In this document: one piece after another, positions 49,812 through 59,319 of the stretch
Layout of the letters: each line of letters starts with the position of its first letter
How positions within the stretch are numbered: the stretch's first letter is position 1
Assembly (NCBI RefSeq): GCF_018398395.1
Contig: NZ_JAHCBF010000002.1
Coordinates: 496,001-560,000, forward strand
Source: Croceicoccus gelatinilyticus
GTDB taxonomy: Bacteria; Pseudomonadota; Alphaproteobacteria; Sphingomonadales; Sphingomonadaceae
Direction of reading: 5' to 3'
DNA length: 64,000 nucleotides
The notes under the pieces: generated by a model
What the model was told of the DNA's origin: nothing
The model's input: the letters and a program-made list of their open reading frames with translations, nothing else
Database searches by the model: none
Made by a program: the position numbers and the translations under genes

Positions 49812-49860
49812 CCCGTCATCATTTGGCCCGTCATCATTTTCGGCCCGTCATCATTTTCGG
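49812..49860 (+). repeat. Short tandem repeat, three copies of about 15-17 bases
   Basis: CCCGTCATCATTTGG, then CCCGTCATCATTTTCGG twice, run from 49812 to 49860 between the symporter and the histidine kinase. It is likely a slippage product; no gene covers it if the kinase starts at 49934. Confidence 0.75.
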
Positions 49861-49933
49861 CCCGCTATTTGTGCGCGGCGAACTTTGCCCTAGAACCCCA
49901 ATCTTCGGATCGAGAGGACCTGCCGGAAAGCCC

Positions 49934-52900
49934 ATGTCGCTGCTCGTCATGCCCATGCTCGCGGTGCTCTATGGGGCGCTGCTGTTCCTTGTCGCGCACC
50001 TTGGCGACGACGACCGCATGGCCGAGTTCGCAGGCCGTCACAAACGCACGATCTTCGGGCTGAGCCTCGCGGTCTATTGCACAAGCTGGACGTTCTACGG
50101 CGCGGTAGGCACCGCGGCGACGGGCGGCTGGCAGTTCGTGCCGATCTACCTTGGCCCGGTGCTGATGTTCACCGTCTTCGGCAGCTTCGTCGCCCGCGTG
50201 CTGCAAACCGGCAAGGCGCAGCATTCGACCTCGATCGCCGACTTCCTGTCAGCCCGATATGGCAAAAGCGCGTGGGTCGCCGCGATGGTCACGATCATCG
50301 CCCTTTTCGGCGCCCTGCCCTACATGGCGCTTCAATTGAAATCGGTCAGCCAGACGATGACCGCGCTTTCGCCCGAACTGATGGGCCTGCTGCGGGGCGA
50401 AGAAGTGGCGATCACGGTCGCTGCGGCCATGGCCGCCTTTGCCATGCTGTTCGGTACGGGCCGGATCGACCTGACCCAGCAAAACCGCGGCGTCGTCATC
50501 GCAATCGCGTTTGAGGCGGTGGTGAAGCTCGTCGCCCTCGTCACGATGGCGGTCTTCGCCTTCGTGCTGCTGACCCAGCGCGTGCCCGATGGCGAAGTGA
50601 CGCGGGCGCTGGAAGCCTCGTTCTCGACCACGCAGCTCGACGCGCGCTTCATCGTCATGACCTTCCTTGGCGCGATGGCGATCCTGTGCCTGCCGCGCCA
50701 GTTCCACATGCTGGTTGTCGAAGCGAGGGAGAGCCGCCTTGTCGGCACGGCGCGCTGGCTGTTCCCCGCTTATCTTGTGGTCGTCTGCCTCTGCGTCCTG
50801 CCGGTCATGATCGCGGGCAAGGCGCTGCTTCCCTCAACCTTATCTGCCGATATGCACATGCTGCATCTGCCGATGACGTTCGGGGCGGACTGGCTGGCAT
50901 TGCTCGCCTTCATCGGTGGATTTTCCGCGGCGACCGGCATGATCATCGTTACCAGCATCGCGCTGTCGAGCATGATCACCAATGACCTCATCGTGCCGAT
51001 CTTCTTCCGCAGCCAGATCAGGCGGCGGGGCGAACACCAGATGATCGGCAACGCGCTGATCAATGTGCGCCGTCTCGTCATCGCGCTGCTATTGGCGCTC
51101 GCCTACGCCTATCACCGCTCTGTCGGCAGCGGGGCAACGCTTGCCGGGCTTGGCGAGATCGCCTTTGCCGGTGCCGCCCAGTTCGCGCCGGGACTGTTGC
51201 TCGGCTTCTTCTGGCGCAAGGCGAACCGCGCAGGCATGATCGCGGGGCTGACCGGTGGTTTCGCCATGTGGCTTATGCTGCTCGCAATGCCGGTCTTCGG
51301 GCCGGAAATCGTGCCGCCCGTCGTCGGGTCCGACCCGCTGGTTTCGGGCGTGGTCCTGTCTCTGTCAGCCAACATGCTGCTTTTCGTGGTGTTCAGCGTC
51401 GCGGCAGAGCCGAACCTGCTGGACCGGGTGCAGTCGGTCGCCTTCATCGACCAGTCGGAGGCCGACCTTGGCCGCTCGCGCATTGCCACCAACACCCGCG
51501 TCGCCGACTTTCGCCTGCTGCTCGAACAGTTCATGGGCGCCAGCACAGCGCGCGACGCGTTGAACCGCCTGCGCCTCGTCACCGCCCGCCCCTATCACGA
51601 CGCGGACGAACCGGACGACCAGTTGATCGACATGGCCGAACGCATGATCAGCTCGATCATCGGCAGTTCGTCCGCCCGTGCGCTGGTCCAGTCGACGCTG
51701 GAGGGTGAGCCCGTCAGCATCGAGCATGTCGTCGCCATGTTCGACGAAACGAGCCAGCGCCTGCAGTTTGGCTCCGACCTGCTGCAGATCGCGATCGAGA
51801 ATATCGACCAGGGTATTTCCGTGGTCGATGCCGAACAGCGTCTGGTGGCGTGGAACAACCGCTATCGTACGATGTTCGATCTGCCGACCGAACTGGTCGA
51901 AGTGGGCCGCCCGATTGCCGAGATGATCCGCTTCAATATGCGGCAGATGGGCCACGACGAAGCCGCGACCGAGCACGAGGTGAACAAGCGCCTGCACCAC
52001 TTGCGCGCTGGCCGCCGCCATTCCACCGAACGCGAACTGCCCGATGGCCGCGTGCTGCGCATCCTTGGCAATGCCGCGCCCGGCGGCGGTTACGTTACCA
52101 GCTACACCGACATCACCGCCGACCGCGAGGCCGAGGCTGCGCTTGAGGCCAAAGTGCGCGAACGCACCCAGCAGTTGGTGGAGGCGAACCGAGCGCTGGA
52201 ATCGGCAACGAAGTCCAAGACCCGCTTCCTGGCCGCGGCAAGCCACGATCTCGTGCAGCCGATGAACGCCGCGCGCCTTTTCGCAAGCGCCTTGTCGGAA
52301 GAAATCGGACCGAAGCGCGCGCAAGAATCTGCACTTCTGGCCCAGATCGACAGGTCCATCGAAACGGCAGACCGCCTGCTGCGCGCCCTGCTCGACATTT
52401 CGCGCCTCGACGGCGGCAAGGCGCAGGTAGAGCCCGAACGCTTCTCGCTCGACACCGTCTTTGCCGAGATCGAGAACGAATTCGCGCTTCAGGCCGAGGC
52501 CAAGGGACTGGGCCTTATCGTGCGCCGCTCCGGCCTATGGGTCAGGACAGACCGCGGATTGTTCATTTCGGTTCTGCAAAACCTCGTCACCAATGCCGTA
52601 CGCTACACCGACGAAGGCCGGATTCTCGTCGCGGCGCGCAAGCGCGGCGACATGGCCGAGATTGTCGTCGCCGATCAGGGCCGCGGCATCGCCGAAGAAG
52701 ACGTGCCCCGCATCTTCGAGGAATTCACCCGCCTTGGCGAACGCAAGAGCGATGAAGGCCTTGGACTGGGCCTCGCCATCGTGCGCCGCATCGCGGCCAT
52801 GCTGGGCACAGAGGTGAAGACGCGGTCGATTGTCGGGCGCGGCACTTCATTCCGCTTCAGCCTGCCGCTGGTCGAACCGGGTGAAATTGCCCCGCCCGTG

Positions 52901-53293
52901 AGCAAGGCGCGCACGCCCGCGCCCGCCGCGAACCGCCGCGAAGTGGTGTGCATCGACAACGATACGGGCGGTTTGGGTGCGGTGACCGCGCTGCTCGAAC
53001 GGTGGGGTTTCGAGGTTCACGCCGCCACTGGCCCCGAAGGCATCGATCTTGCCAACGCGCCGGATCTCTTGCTGCTCGATTACCGGCTCGACGACGACCT
53101 AACCGGTGACGTCGCTTACGACCGGCTATGTGCAAAATGGGGCACGCGCCCGCCAGCGATCCTGCTGACGGCGGAAGATACGGCGGAAACCAAGGCCGCG
53201 GCGGAGCGCATCGGGGCGAGCCGCATGATCAAGCCGCCCTCGCCCCCGGCCTTGCGCGCGCTCATCAATGCGCGCCTGACGGAGATTGCCTGA
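49934..53293 (+). CDS. Hybrid histidine kinase with symporter-like membrane sensor and receiver
   Basis: A 1119-residue protein. Residues 1 to about 520 form a 12-13-helix SSS-like sensor. A PAS domain follows (about 600-720), then the HisKA domain with phospho-acceptor His in AASHDLVQP, the HATPase (DQGRGIAEEDVPRIF, GLGLGLAI) and a C-terminal receiver (LLLLDYRLDDD). It resembles CbrA/CrbS-type kinases that control acetate or amino-acid use. ATG 49934 is chosen over an upstream in-frame start because it begins the first membrane helix. No separate response regulator gene is nearby in the window. Confidence 0.88.
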   Translation: MSLLVMPMLAVLYGALLFLVAHLGDDDRMAEFAGRHKRTIFGLSLAVYCTSWTFYGAVGTAATGGWQFVPIYLGPVLMFTVFGSFVARVLQTGKAQHSTSIADFLSARYGKSAWVAAMVTIIALFGALPYMALQLKSVSQTMTALSPELMGLLRGEEVAITVAAAMAAFAMLFGTGRIDLTQQNRGVVIAIAFEAVVKLVALVTMAVFAFVLLTQRVPDGEVTRALEASFSTTQLDARFIVMTFLGAMAILCLPRQFHMLVVEARESRLVGTARWLFPAYLVVVCLCVLPVMIAGKALLPSTLSADMHMLHLPMTFGADWLALLAFIGGFSAATGMIIVTSIALSSMITNDLIVPIFFRSQIRRRGEHQMIGNALINVRRLVIALLLALAYAYHRSVGSGATLAGLGEIAFAGAAQFAPGLLLGFFWRKANRAGMIAGLTGGFAMWLMLLAMPVFGPEIVPPVVGSDPLVSGVVLSLSANMLLFVVFSVAAEPNLLDRVQSVAFIDQSEADLGRSRIATNTRVADFRLLLEQFMGASTARDALNRLRLVTARPYHDADEPDDQLIDMAERMISSIIGSSSARALVQSTLEGEPVSIEHVVAMFDETSQRLQFGSDLLQIAIENIDQGISVVDAEQRLVAWNNRYRTMFDLPTELVEVGRPIAEMIRFNMRQMGHDEAATEHEVNKRLHHLRAGRRHSTERELPDGRVLRILGNAAPGGGYVTSYTDITADREAEAALEAKVRERTQQLVEANRALESATKSKTRFLAAASHDLVQPMNAARLFASALSEEIGPKRAQESALLAQIDRSIETADRLLRALLDISRLDGGKAQVEPERFSLDTVFAEIENEFALQAEAKGLGLIVRRSGLWVRTDRGLFISVLQNLVTNAVRYTDEGRILVAARKRGDMAEIVVADQGRGIAEEDVPRIFEEFTRLGERKSDEGLGLGLAIVRRIAAMLGTEVKTRSIVGRGTSFRFSLPLVEPGEIAPPVSKARTPAPAANRREVVCIDNDTGGLGAVTALLERWGFEVHAATGPEGIDLANAPDLLLLDYRLDDDLTGDVAYDRLCAKWGTRPPAILLTAEDTAETKAAAERIGASRMIKPPSPPALRALINARLTEIA

Positions 53294-53329
53294 CCGGGAC
53301 GCAACGTTGCACCCCGGCCAGCCAAGGCA

Positions 53330-53851
53330 TCAGAAAAGGTAGCCGACGCCCCAAAGCGGCTCGTCGGAATTCAACAGCGTCACGACTTTTCCGTCCATGG
53401 CGATGCCACCTTCTGTCCGGACGAGGCGATAGACGACATCCGCACCGACAACGCGGGTCCGTTCGAACTTGAATTCGACCAGCATCTGCGCACAGCGCAC
53501 GATCGTCACTCCGTCTTCGCCCGGTTCGACAACGAAGCGCGAAGTCGTGCGCACGGTACGCGCAGACGGTGCCGACGACATCGAAAAGCCGCTCTTGAGC
53601 CGCTTCACGCGCGCGGCACGCATGCCTGCATCGTCGTACGCGATGTTGAGCGCGCTGGCATAATCCGTTTCATCGCGCTCGATCGGGATCACATAGATGC
53701 CCTTCTCGGTCCAAAGGTCCAGCCATGCCTTGTAGTCCTGCTGGTCCAGCATCTCGGCCTCGCGCCAGATGAAGGCACAGGCATCGGCAAGCGGGATCAC
53801 GTCGTGAGGTTCGGTCATCTTGGGTTCGCGGGTCTGTTCAAGCGTGCTCAT
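53330..53851 (-). CDS. iacD: Ring-hydroxylating dioxygenase beta subunit, IacD-like
   Basis: The 173-residue cone-fold (SnoaL/NTF2-like) small subunit of a Rieske non-haem oxygenase, with YKAWLDLWTEKGIYVIPIER and the conserved RVKRLKSGFS, RFVVEPGEDG segments. It structures the alpha3beta3 oxygenase with the neighbouring alpha subunit. Its ATG overlaps the alpha stop (ATGA). The island's gene set points to the indole-3-acetate pathway, where IacC/IacD oxidise the indolic ring intermediate. Confidence 0.75.
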   Translation of the reverse strand: MSTLEQTREPKMTEPHDVIPLADACAFIWREAEMLDQQDYKAWLDLWTEKGIYVIPIERDETDYASALNIAYDDAGMRAARVKRLKSGFSMSSAPSARTVRTTSRFVVEPGEDGVTIVRCAQMLVEFKFERTRVVGADVVYRLVRTEGGIAMDGKVVTLLNSDEPLWGVGYLF

Positions 53852-55113
53852 GCCGACATCATCCTTTTCCACATCTGGTAGGCTGCGCGCATACCGGTCT
53901 CGGCGCTGACGTCGGTGACTGCTTCGCCAGCGGGGTGATCGACCAGCGGCTCCTTGCCGCGGTTCACCATGATCCACAGGTCGTCGCCAGAGGCGGCACC
54001 GCGCTGCACACGCTCCCACCCTTCGGCGTCATCGGGCGAGCCGAAGCCCATCGGTCCCTGGAAATGTTCGTGAAGACGCATGCGCATGCGGTTCCCCGCC
54101 TCGGGGCCGCCATCCATGCCGATCGCGACGTGGCGAATTTCGGTCTCGTCCACCGAAACCGGACGCAGGACGCGGAAGAACGCCATCGAACAGGCGACAT
54201 TGGGGAACAGGTTGAGGTTGAACCCGCCACCGCCAACAGCGCGCACGATGCGGCGAACTTCCAGGTCTTCGTAACCTTCGTCGCGAAGTTCCTGCGCCAG
54301 TTCGGCAAACCGTTCGGGGATCGGCGCATCGAGGTTTTCTTCCAGGTCGACGAGATCGGGGATCATGACCATCAGGCTATGCCCGTTGCCCAGATCTTCA
54401 ACCCAGCCGCCCTGCCCCAGCACGTCGAAGACATTCTCGGTTTCCGCATCGAGCGAGTCGAGGAAGGTCTTGTGAACGATGGGGAAGTGATAGGCGTCGG
54501 TCGTGTTTTCGAGCTGGATCTTCCAGTTGCCGCCAAACCGGAACTGGTGTTCGCCCAGCACTTTGACCGGGTACCCTGCGCCCTGCTTCATGAACAGGTC
54601 GATCCACTTCTTCGCGCCGCCCAGGAAATCTTCCAGTGGCTCGATATCGTCCTTGAACGTGGCGAAGATCATGCCGTTGTATTGCTCGGTCCGAAGGGAG
54701 ACGAGCGGGAACTGCGACTTGTCGAGATCCTCGCCATAGACCGAAGAGTGCGGAACAGCGCGAAGCTTGCCGTCGAGGCCATAGCTCCACCCGTGATAAG
54801 GGCACACGAAGACCGAAGTCTTGCCCTTCATCTTTTCGCAAACGGTCGCCGCGCGGTGGCGACAACGGTTCAGCAGGACATGAATTTCATCGTCCTTGGT
54901 GCGGGTGACTATAACCGGCTGCTGGCCGACCCACGACTTCTTGAAGCTGCCCTTCTGCGGCACTTCGCTGACATGGCCGACCCAAACCCAGGTATTCTTG
55001 AAGATGCGATCCATCTCTTCATCGAAGATGGCCGGATCCTTGTACAGGGCAGTATGGACGCGATCGTCCTGAACGAGGTCGGCAAAGCCGCCCCCGGTTG
55101 CTGGCATATCCAT
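53848..55113 (-). CDS. iacC: Ring-hydroxylating dioxygenase alpha subunit, IacC-like
   Basis: The 421-residue large subunit has Rieske ligands Cys84/His86 and Cys104/His107 and mononuclear iron histidines His209 and His214 in the ENTTDAYHFPIVH segment. The Rieske iron passes electrons to the active-site iron. The ATG at 55113 follows GGAG. The gene order iacH-iacI-iacC-iacD on the minus strand resembles other iac clusters. No ferredoxin or reductase for electron supply is seen in this window. Confidence 0.85.
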   Translation of the reverse strand: MDMPATGGGFADLVQDDRVHTALYKDPAIFDEEMDRIFKNTWVWVGHVSEVPQKGSFKKSWVGQQPVIVTRTKDDEIHVLLNRCRHRAATVCEKMKGKTSVFVCPYHGWSYGLDGKLRAVPHSSVYGEDLDKSQFPLVSLRTEQYNGMIFATFKDDIEPLEDFLGGAKKWIDLFMKQGAGYPVKVLGEHQFRFGGNWKIQLENTTDAYHFPIVHKTFLDSLDAETENVFDVLGQGGWVEDLGNGHSLMVMIPDLVDLEENLDAPIPERFAELAQELRDEGYEDLEVRRIVRAVGGGGFNLNLFPNVACSMAFFRVLRPVSVDETEIRHVAIGMDGGPEAGNRMRMRLHEHFQGPMGFGSPDDAEGWERVQRGAASGDDLWIMVNRGKEPLVDHPAGEAVTDVSAETGMRAAYQMWKRMMSA

Positions 55114-55117
55114 GGGT

Positions 55118-55633
55118 CTAATCTCCTGTCGGTTCGTCTGGCACCGGAACGGGTGCGGGATCGTCCCACCGGTCGACCGGTCGGCTGAAAAGGTTTTCGG
55201 TTTCGAAGCGGCTGATGCGCCAGGCCCCGTCCTCAAGGTCGAAGCCCACGCGCAACCGGGCAGAACGCAGGTCGCTGCGGCCATCGGCATAAGTCGACGT
55301 CTGCAGCATCATCCACTGACCTTGCGCGGCACTGCCATCGACACGGATCGTTTCGGAGCACAGAAAGTGCGCGTTCATCGCGAAATGGGCGGGCGGCCCC
55401 CGGTACTTGCCCAGCATGGCCACGATCGCGTCGCGCCCTTTGTGCCCACCGAAAGCGCCGCTGTAGCGGGCACCAACGCCCGTCCAGACGGCATCGCGCG
55501 TGAACAGGGCTCCCAGTTCATCCATCGGCGTGTCGCTGTTCAGCTCGTCACAAAGCTCCATGTACCGGGCCATAACCGTCCGGATTTCGGACTCGGCCTC
55601 GAACCGGGCGAGCCGTTCTTCGACGGTCGCCAT
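55118..55633 (-). CDS. iacI: NTF2/SnoaL-like protein, IacI-like
   Basis: A 171-residue protein starting MATVEERLARFEAES. It has the SnoaL-like fold (RYMELCDELNSDTPMDELGALFTRDAVW, in two parts) typical of small pathway proteins that can bind or isomerise aromatic intermediates. In iac clusters a protein of this kind lies beside the amidase. Its ATG shares an A with the amidase stop (TGATG). Symbol by synteny; function not proven. Confidence 0.6.
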   Translation of the reverse strand: MATVEERLARFEAESEIRTVMARYMELCDELNSDTPMDELGALFTRDAVWTGVGARYSGAFGGHKGRDAIVAMLGKYRGPPAHFAMNAHFLCSETIRVDGSAAQGQWMMLQTSTYADGRSDLRSARLRVGFDLEDGAWRISRFETENLFSRPVDRWDDPAPVPVPDEPTGD

Positions 55634-56757
55634 CACAGCGCCTCCGCCATGATGCGGCCAACTGCGCAAAGCCGCGGTTCGGCATTCATGGCCCCGACCA
55701 ACTGGATCGACGCCGGCAGCCCCTTTGCCGTCAGCGTCGGCATGGCCAGTGCCGGATGGCCCGATACATTGAAGGGGCGAACAAGTTGGGTCAGCCGAAG
55801 CGCGGCCTTGGCATCGCCTGCGTCGGACACGAGTATCGGGACACTTGGCATCGTCGGCAGCGCCAAGGCATCGAATTCCTCCAGCGCGCCGTCGACTTCT
55901 GCCGTGAACCGGGCGCGGACCTCTTCTGCGCGAGCGACCTGTTCAGAGGTCACTTTCATGCCCGCGGCGATACGTGCATCGATATCGGGCCCCAGCAGGC
56001 CTGACCCGACGAGGTCACCGAAAAGTGCCGCCATTTCCGCGGCCATGATGGTGATGCCTGCTTCGTGCGCCGCGAACAGGGAAGGCAATTCGCAAGCCCG
56101 CACAGCGACCGCTGCACGCGAGAGCACACCGTCCACGGCGGCATCGATGTCGGCGTCGGCCGGCGCGGAAACGCGGCCCACGACCGGCGTCTTGCCCATA
56201 TCCTCGGTCACATAGTCCGGTAGGATCGCCTGCAACGCCAATTCGATCGTCGCCATGTCCGGCGCGAAAGGACCGATGCAGTCGAGCGAACTCTCGCTGG
56301 GAATGGCGCCCTGACGGGAAATGGCTCCGAATGTCGGTTTCAGACCAAAGATCCCGCAGCACGCAGCAGGCATCCGGATCGATCCACCAGTGTCGGTGCC
56401 GATCGCAAAATCCGCGATCCCGAGTGCGACTGCGGCCGCACTCCCGCTGGACGAACCGCCGACGATCCGGTCGGGAAACTTCGGGTTCAACGGGGTGCCG
56501 GTATAGGCGTTGATCCCGGTAACCCCGTAAGCGAGCTCGTGCATATTGGCCTTGCCGACGATCCGGCATCCAGCCGCGACAAGGGCATCGACCACGGCCG
56601 CGTTCGCCTTTGCAGGGGCACAATCCGCCATTGCCCTGCTGCCGCAGCCGGTGCGCGTACCGGTGATATCCAGACAATCCTTGACGACCACGCGTGGTCC
56701 ATCCCCTCCAAGGTCGAGGCGCTGGGTGAGGATGTTGGGGTCGAGGGGAGTTGACAT
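55633..56757 (-). CDS. iacH: Amidase-signature family protein, IacH-like
   Basis: The 374-residue amidase has the signature GGSSSGSAAAVA (cis-Ser) and the nucleophile Ser in GTDTGGSIRM, plus the catalytic Lys in VVVKDC. IacH in known iac clusters is an amidase-family member of unclear substrate. The ATG at 56757 is used; an in-frame start 36 bases upstream lies in the operator region. It is divergent from the MarR gene. Confidence 0.75.
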   Translation of the reverse strand: MSTPLDPNILTQRLDLGGDGPRVVVKDCLDITGTRTGCGSRAMADCAPAKANAAVVDALVAAGCRIVGKANMHELAYGVTGINAYTGTPLNPKFPDRIVGGSSSGSAAAVALGIADFAIGTDTGGSIRMPAACCGIFGLKPTFGAISRQGAIPSESSLDCIGPFAPDMATIELALQAILPDYVTEDMGKTPVVGRVSAPADADIDAAVDGVLSRAAVAVRACELPSLFAAHEAGITIMAAEMAALFGDLVGSGLLGPDIDARIAAGMKVTSEQVARAEEVRARFTAEVDGALEEFDALALPTMPSVPILVSDAGDAKAALRLTQLVRPFNVSGHPALAMPTLTAKGLPASIQLVGAMNAEPRLCAVGRIMAEAL

Positions 56758-56775
56758 GACACTAGAAAAAACACC

Positions 56776-56798
56776 ATTCACGTGAATAGTCAACTATT
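56776..56798. promoter_or_regulatory. Operators in the iacH-iacR divergent promoter region
   Basis: ATTCACGTGAAT (56776-56787) is a perfect palindrome, and AATAGTCAACTATT (56785-56798) is an inverted repeat that includes a minus-strand -35 box TTGACT. Both suit binding by the adjacent MarR-type regulator. The 10-mer GTCAACTATT recurs at 60971 before iacA. Confidence 0.6.
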
Positions 56799-56813
56799 AT
56801 GTAGCTTGTCCCG

Positions 56814-57278
56814 ATGAGTATGATCCGCGAATTGTGCGCCATGAAAATCGATCAGACGCCGACCTATGATGCGTGGCCGTTCTACTGGCTGACGCGGGCG
56901 CATGGGCGCTATCAGGATGCGCTTTCGTCGGCATTGGCCGATACCGGCCTCGATCCGACATCGTGGCGCATCCTGATGATCCTGAAAGAGCAGGACCGCA
57001 TGGCCGTCAGCGACATCGCGCAGCAGGCGAACACCAAGCTGTCGACGATGACAAAGGCGGTGCAGCGCATGGAAGCATCCGGACTGGTCAGCCTGCAGCC
57101 GAGTGAGCGCGATCGCCGTGTGACAGAAGTGATGCTGACGCAAACCGGCACCGACAGTGTGCCCATTGCCGAGCAGACGGCGCAACATGTCTTCAATCGC
57201 GCATTTGCCGGCTTCGACCCTGACAGGCTTCGCTTGCTGAGCGACCTGCTAGGCGACCTTGCCGAAAACCTGCGCTGA
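56814..57278 (+). CDS. iacR: MarR-family regulator, IacR-like
   Basis: A 154-residue winged-helix protein. Residues about 40-110 contain SWRILMILKEQDRMAVSDIA, then a recognition helix TKLSTMTKAVQRMEASGL and a wing SERDRRVTEVMLT, the MarR signature. It sits between the divergent operators and a hydratase gene. IacR in other bacteria is a MarR repressor relieved by indole-3-acetate; the same is inferred here. TATTAT at 56795-56800 could be its -10 box, leaving almost no leader. Confidence 0.82.
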   Translation: MSMIRELCAMKIDQTPTYDAWPFYWLTRAHGRYQDALSSALADTGLDPTSWRILMILKEQDRMAVSDIAQQANTKLSTMTKAVQRMEASGLVSLQPSERDRRVTEVMLTQTGTDSVPIAEQTAQHVFNRAFAGFDPDRLRLLSDLLGDLAENLR

Positions 57279-57306
57279 TAACGGCCCACTCGCAAAGGAA
57301 AACGCC

Positions 57307-58080
57307 GTGTTCGACCCCCGCCCCGCCGCCGAAAGCTTCTGCGCACATCGCAAGGCAGCCACAGGCTTCACCGATTTTCCCGGACAGTTTCCCGAGACGT
57401 TGGACGAAGCTTACGCAACTCAGCGCACCGCGATCGAGATCTGGGACCGCCCGATCGCCGGTTGGAAAGTGGGGCGTATCCTGGGACAGCACGAAGAGAA
57501 GCATGGCGAAAACCGCTTCCTTGGCCCGATCTTCCACGACAGCGTCTGGCCGGTCGCAGATGGTGCCTCAACACCATTCCCCGCAACGCGCGAGGGCTTT
57601 GCCGCGCTGGAGGCGGAACTTGTCGCGATCATCGATGGACCGGCCACCACGGATACAGTGACCCCGCAGCAATGTGCGGACCTGGTTCGGGAATGGCGTT
57701 TCGGCATCGAGGTTGCGGGAAGCGCGCTTGCCACGATCGGCGATCTGGGCCCGCTGGCTTCAATCGCTGGCTTTGGCAACAACATGGGGCTGGTGCTTGG
57801 CGACCTGCTGAACGGTGCCGCCCCGGACGACGTTCTCTGCACGACCGTGATCGAAGGCCAGCCCTTCGGGCCGAAACCGGCGAGTGCTTTGCCCGGCGGG
57901 CCGCTGGCGGCGATCACCTATGCGGTCAACAAGTTGCGGGAACTGGGCCACCCGATCGAGGACGGGACCATGATTTCGACCGGTGCGATTACCGGCGTAC
58001 ATCCCGTCGAGCCCGGCCAAGTCTGCGAAGTCCGCTTCGAACCCGGTCAGACCATCAATTGCGAAGTCACGATTGTGTGA
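57307..58080 (+). CDS. 2-oxopent-4-enoate hydratase/FAH-family protein
   Basis: A 257-residue protein (GTG start at 57307 after AAAGGAAA). It has the GWKVGRILG-type segment and the ALEAELVAIIDGP, EWRFGIEVAGSALATI and GDLLNGA segments of the MhpD/fumarylacetoacetate hydrolase fold, which binds a divalent metal through acidic residues. It could hydrate a dienoate from ring cleavage or act in the iac pathway. It follows iacR by 28 bases in a two-gene plus-strand operon and is not part of the classical iac set. Confidence 0.7.
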   Translation: MFDPRPAAESFCAHRKAATGFTDFPGQFPETLDEAYATQRTAIEIWDRPIAGWKVGRILGQHEEKHGENRFLGPIFHDSVWPVADGASTPFPATREGFAALEAELVAIIDGPATTDTVTPQQCADLVREWRFGIEVAGSALATIGDLGPLASIAGFGNNMGLVLGDLLNGAAPDDVLCTTVIEGQPFGPKPASALPGGPLAAITYAVNKLRELGHPIEDGTMISTGAITGVHPVEPGQVCEVRFEPGQTINCEVTIV

Positions 58081-58567
58081 TCGAAAGGCGATGAAAGGCG
58101 CGTCCGTAGTAGACGAGGGCATCGCCGGAATTCTGGGCAACCAGTTGCTCGACACGGCAGATGAAGATGCCATGCGTGCCAACATCCTGCACCTTGTCGA
58201 TACGGCATGAAAACGTGACGAGAGCGTCGGCAAGGCCAGGCACGCCATTGTCCATCGCCTGCCACTCGCCCGTCGCGAAACGCTCCTCGCTCGACAGCTT
58301 GTTGCTGGCAAATAGCGCGCATAGCGCCTCGTGCCCGCCGCCAAGGACATTGACGGCAAGCAGGCCGTTGTCCTTGGCGATATCGTGCATTCGGGAAGCG
58401 TGATTGATGCAGACCAGCAATGTCGCAGGCGCGTCCGTCACGCTGCACACGGCCGACGCGGTAATGCCGTGCCGTCCTGCAGGGCCATCGGTGGTGATGA
58501 TATTCACCGCCGCGCCCAGTTGCGCCATGGCCGCGCGGAACTGGCCCTGATCGACCTCCTGCGTCAT
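58067..58567 (-). CDS. iacG: Flavin reductase, IacG-like
   Basis: A 166-residue protein of the flavin-reductase (HpaC/RutF) domain family with the NIITTDGPAGRHGITASAVCS and VTDAPATLLVCINHASRMH segments (each trimmed here). It supplies reduced FMN/FAD to the flavin monooxygenase-type IacA. It is convergent with the hydratase gene, overlapping by 14 bases, and its 5' end overlaps the SDR stop by 4 bases. Confidence 0.78.
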   Translation of the reverse strand: MTQEVDQGQFRAAMAQLGAAVNIITTDGPAGRHGITASAVCSVTDAPATLLVCINHASRMHDIAKDNGLLAVNVLGGGHEALCALFASNKLSSEERFATGEWQAMDNGVPGLADALVTFSCRIDKVQDVGTHGIFICRVEQLVAQNSGDALVYYGRAFHRLSITQS

Positions 58568-59319
58568 CGCATGTTCAACCCGCCATTGATGTCCCAGATG
58601 GCACCGTTGGCGAAATTCGCATCCGCATCAGCAAGGTGGACCGCCGTTCGCGCGACATAGTCCGGGCTGCCCAGCTGCCTGATCGGAATGGCGGCGACCA
58701 GTCCTTCCAGCTTGTCGGCAGGAACAAGCTCTCGCACCGAAGGCAGGTCGAGCGGTCCGGGAGCAATCGCATTCACGGTGACGCCAAAAGGCGCAAGATC
58801 GCGCGCAAACACCTTGGTCAACGTGATGATGCCGCCTTTGGATGCCGCATAATGCGCACCGGTCGCCGTACCGCCGTTTTGCCCGGCCAAGGACGCCATG
58901 TTGACGATCCGCCCCTTGCCCTTTTCCTTGAAATAGCGACCGAACACCTGGCTGCCGACAAACGTGCCGCGCATGTTGACGCCAAGCACGGCATCGAATT
59001 CGTCCGGTTCGATATCGAGAACCGGCTTGGCCTTGGTGACCACCGCGTTGTTGACCAGCACATCGACCCGGCCCCATGCCGCGACGATAGCGTCGCGGAC
59101 TTGTTCGAACTGATCCTGACTACGTACGTCGAGAGCAAAGCCCAACGCGAGGGCACCCGCCGGGTCGAGCGATGACGCCAGTCCCTTGGCGCCTTCACCG
59201 TCGATATCGGATACGGCGACGCGGTAACCGGCGTCGAAGAACGCACGGCACAAGGCTTCGCCAAGGCCGCGCGCGCCGCCGGTTACAAGGACGACGCGTT
59301 CTTCAACCGGATCGCTCAC
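58564..59319 (-). CDS. iacE: Short-chain dehydrogenase/reductase, IacE-like
   Basis: The 251-residue SDR has the nucleotide motif TGGARGLG near residue 14, VNNAV in place of the usual NNAG, and the catalytic HYAASKGG with the Ser in NMASLAG upstream. NAD(P)-linked oxidation or reduction of an indolic intermediate is likely. It overlaps iacB and iacG by 4 bases each, so the iacABEG genes form one operon. Confidence 0.78.
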   Translation of the reverse strand: MSDPVEERVVLVTGGARGLGEALCRAFFDAGYRVAVSDIDGEGAKGLASSLDPAGALALGFALDVRSQDQFEQVRDAIVAAWGRVDVLVNNAVVTKAKPVLDIEPDEFDAVLGVNMRGTFVGSQVFGRYFKEKGKGRIVNMASLAGQNGGTATGAHYAASKGGIITLTKVFARDLAPFGVTVNAIAPGPLDLPSVRELVPADKLEGLVAAIPIRQLGSPDYVARTAVHLADADANFANGAIWDINGGLNMR

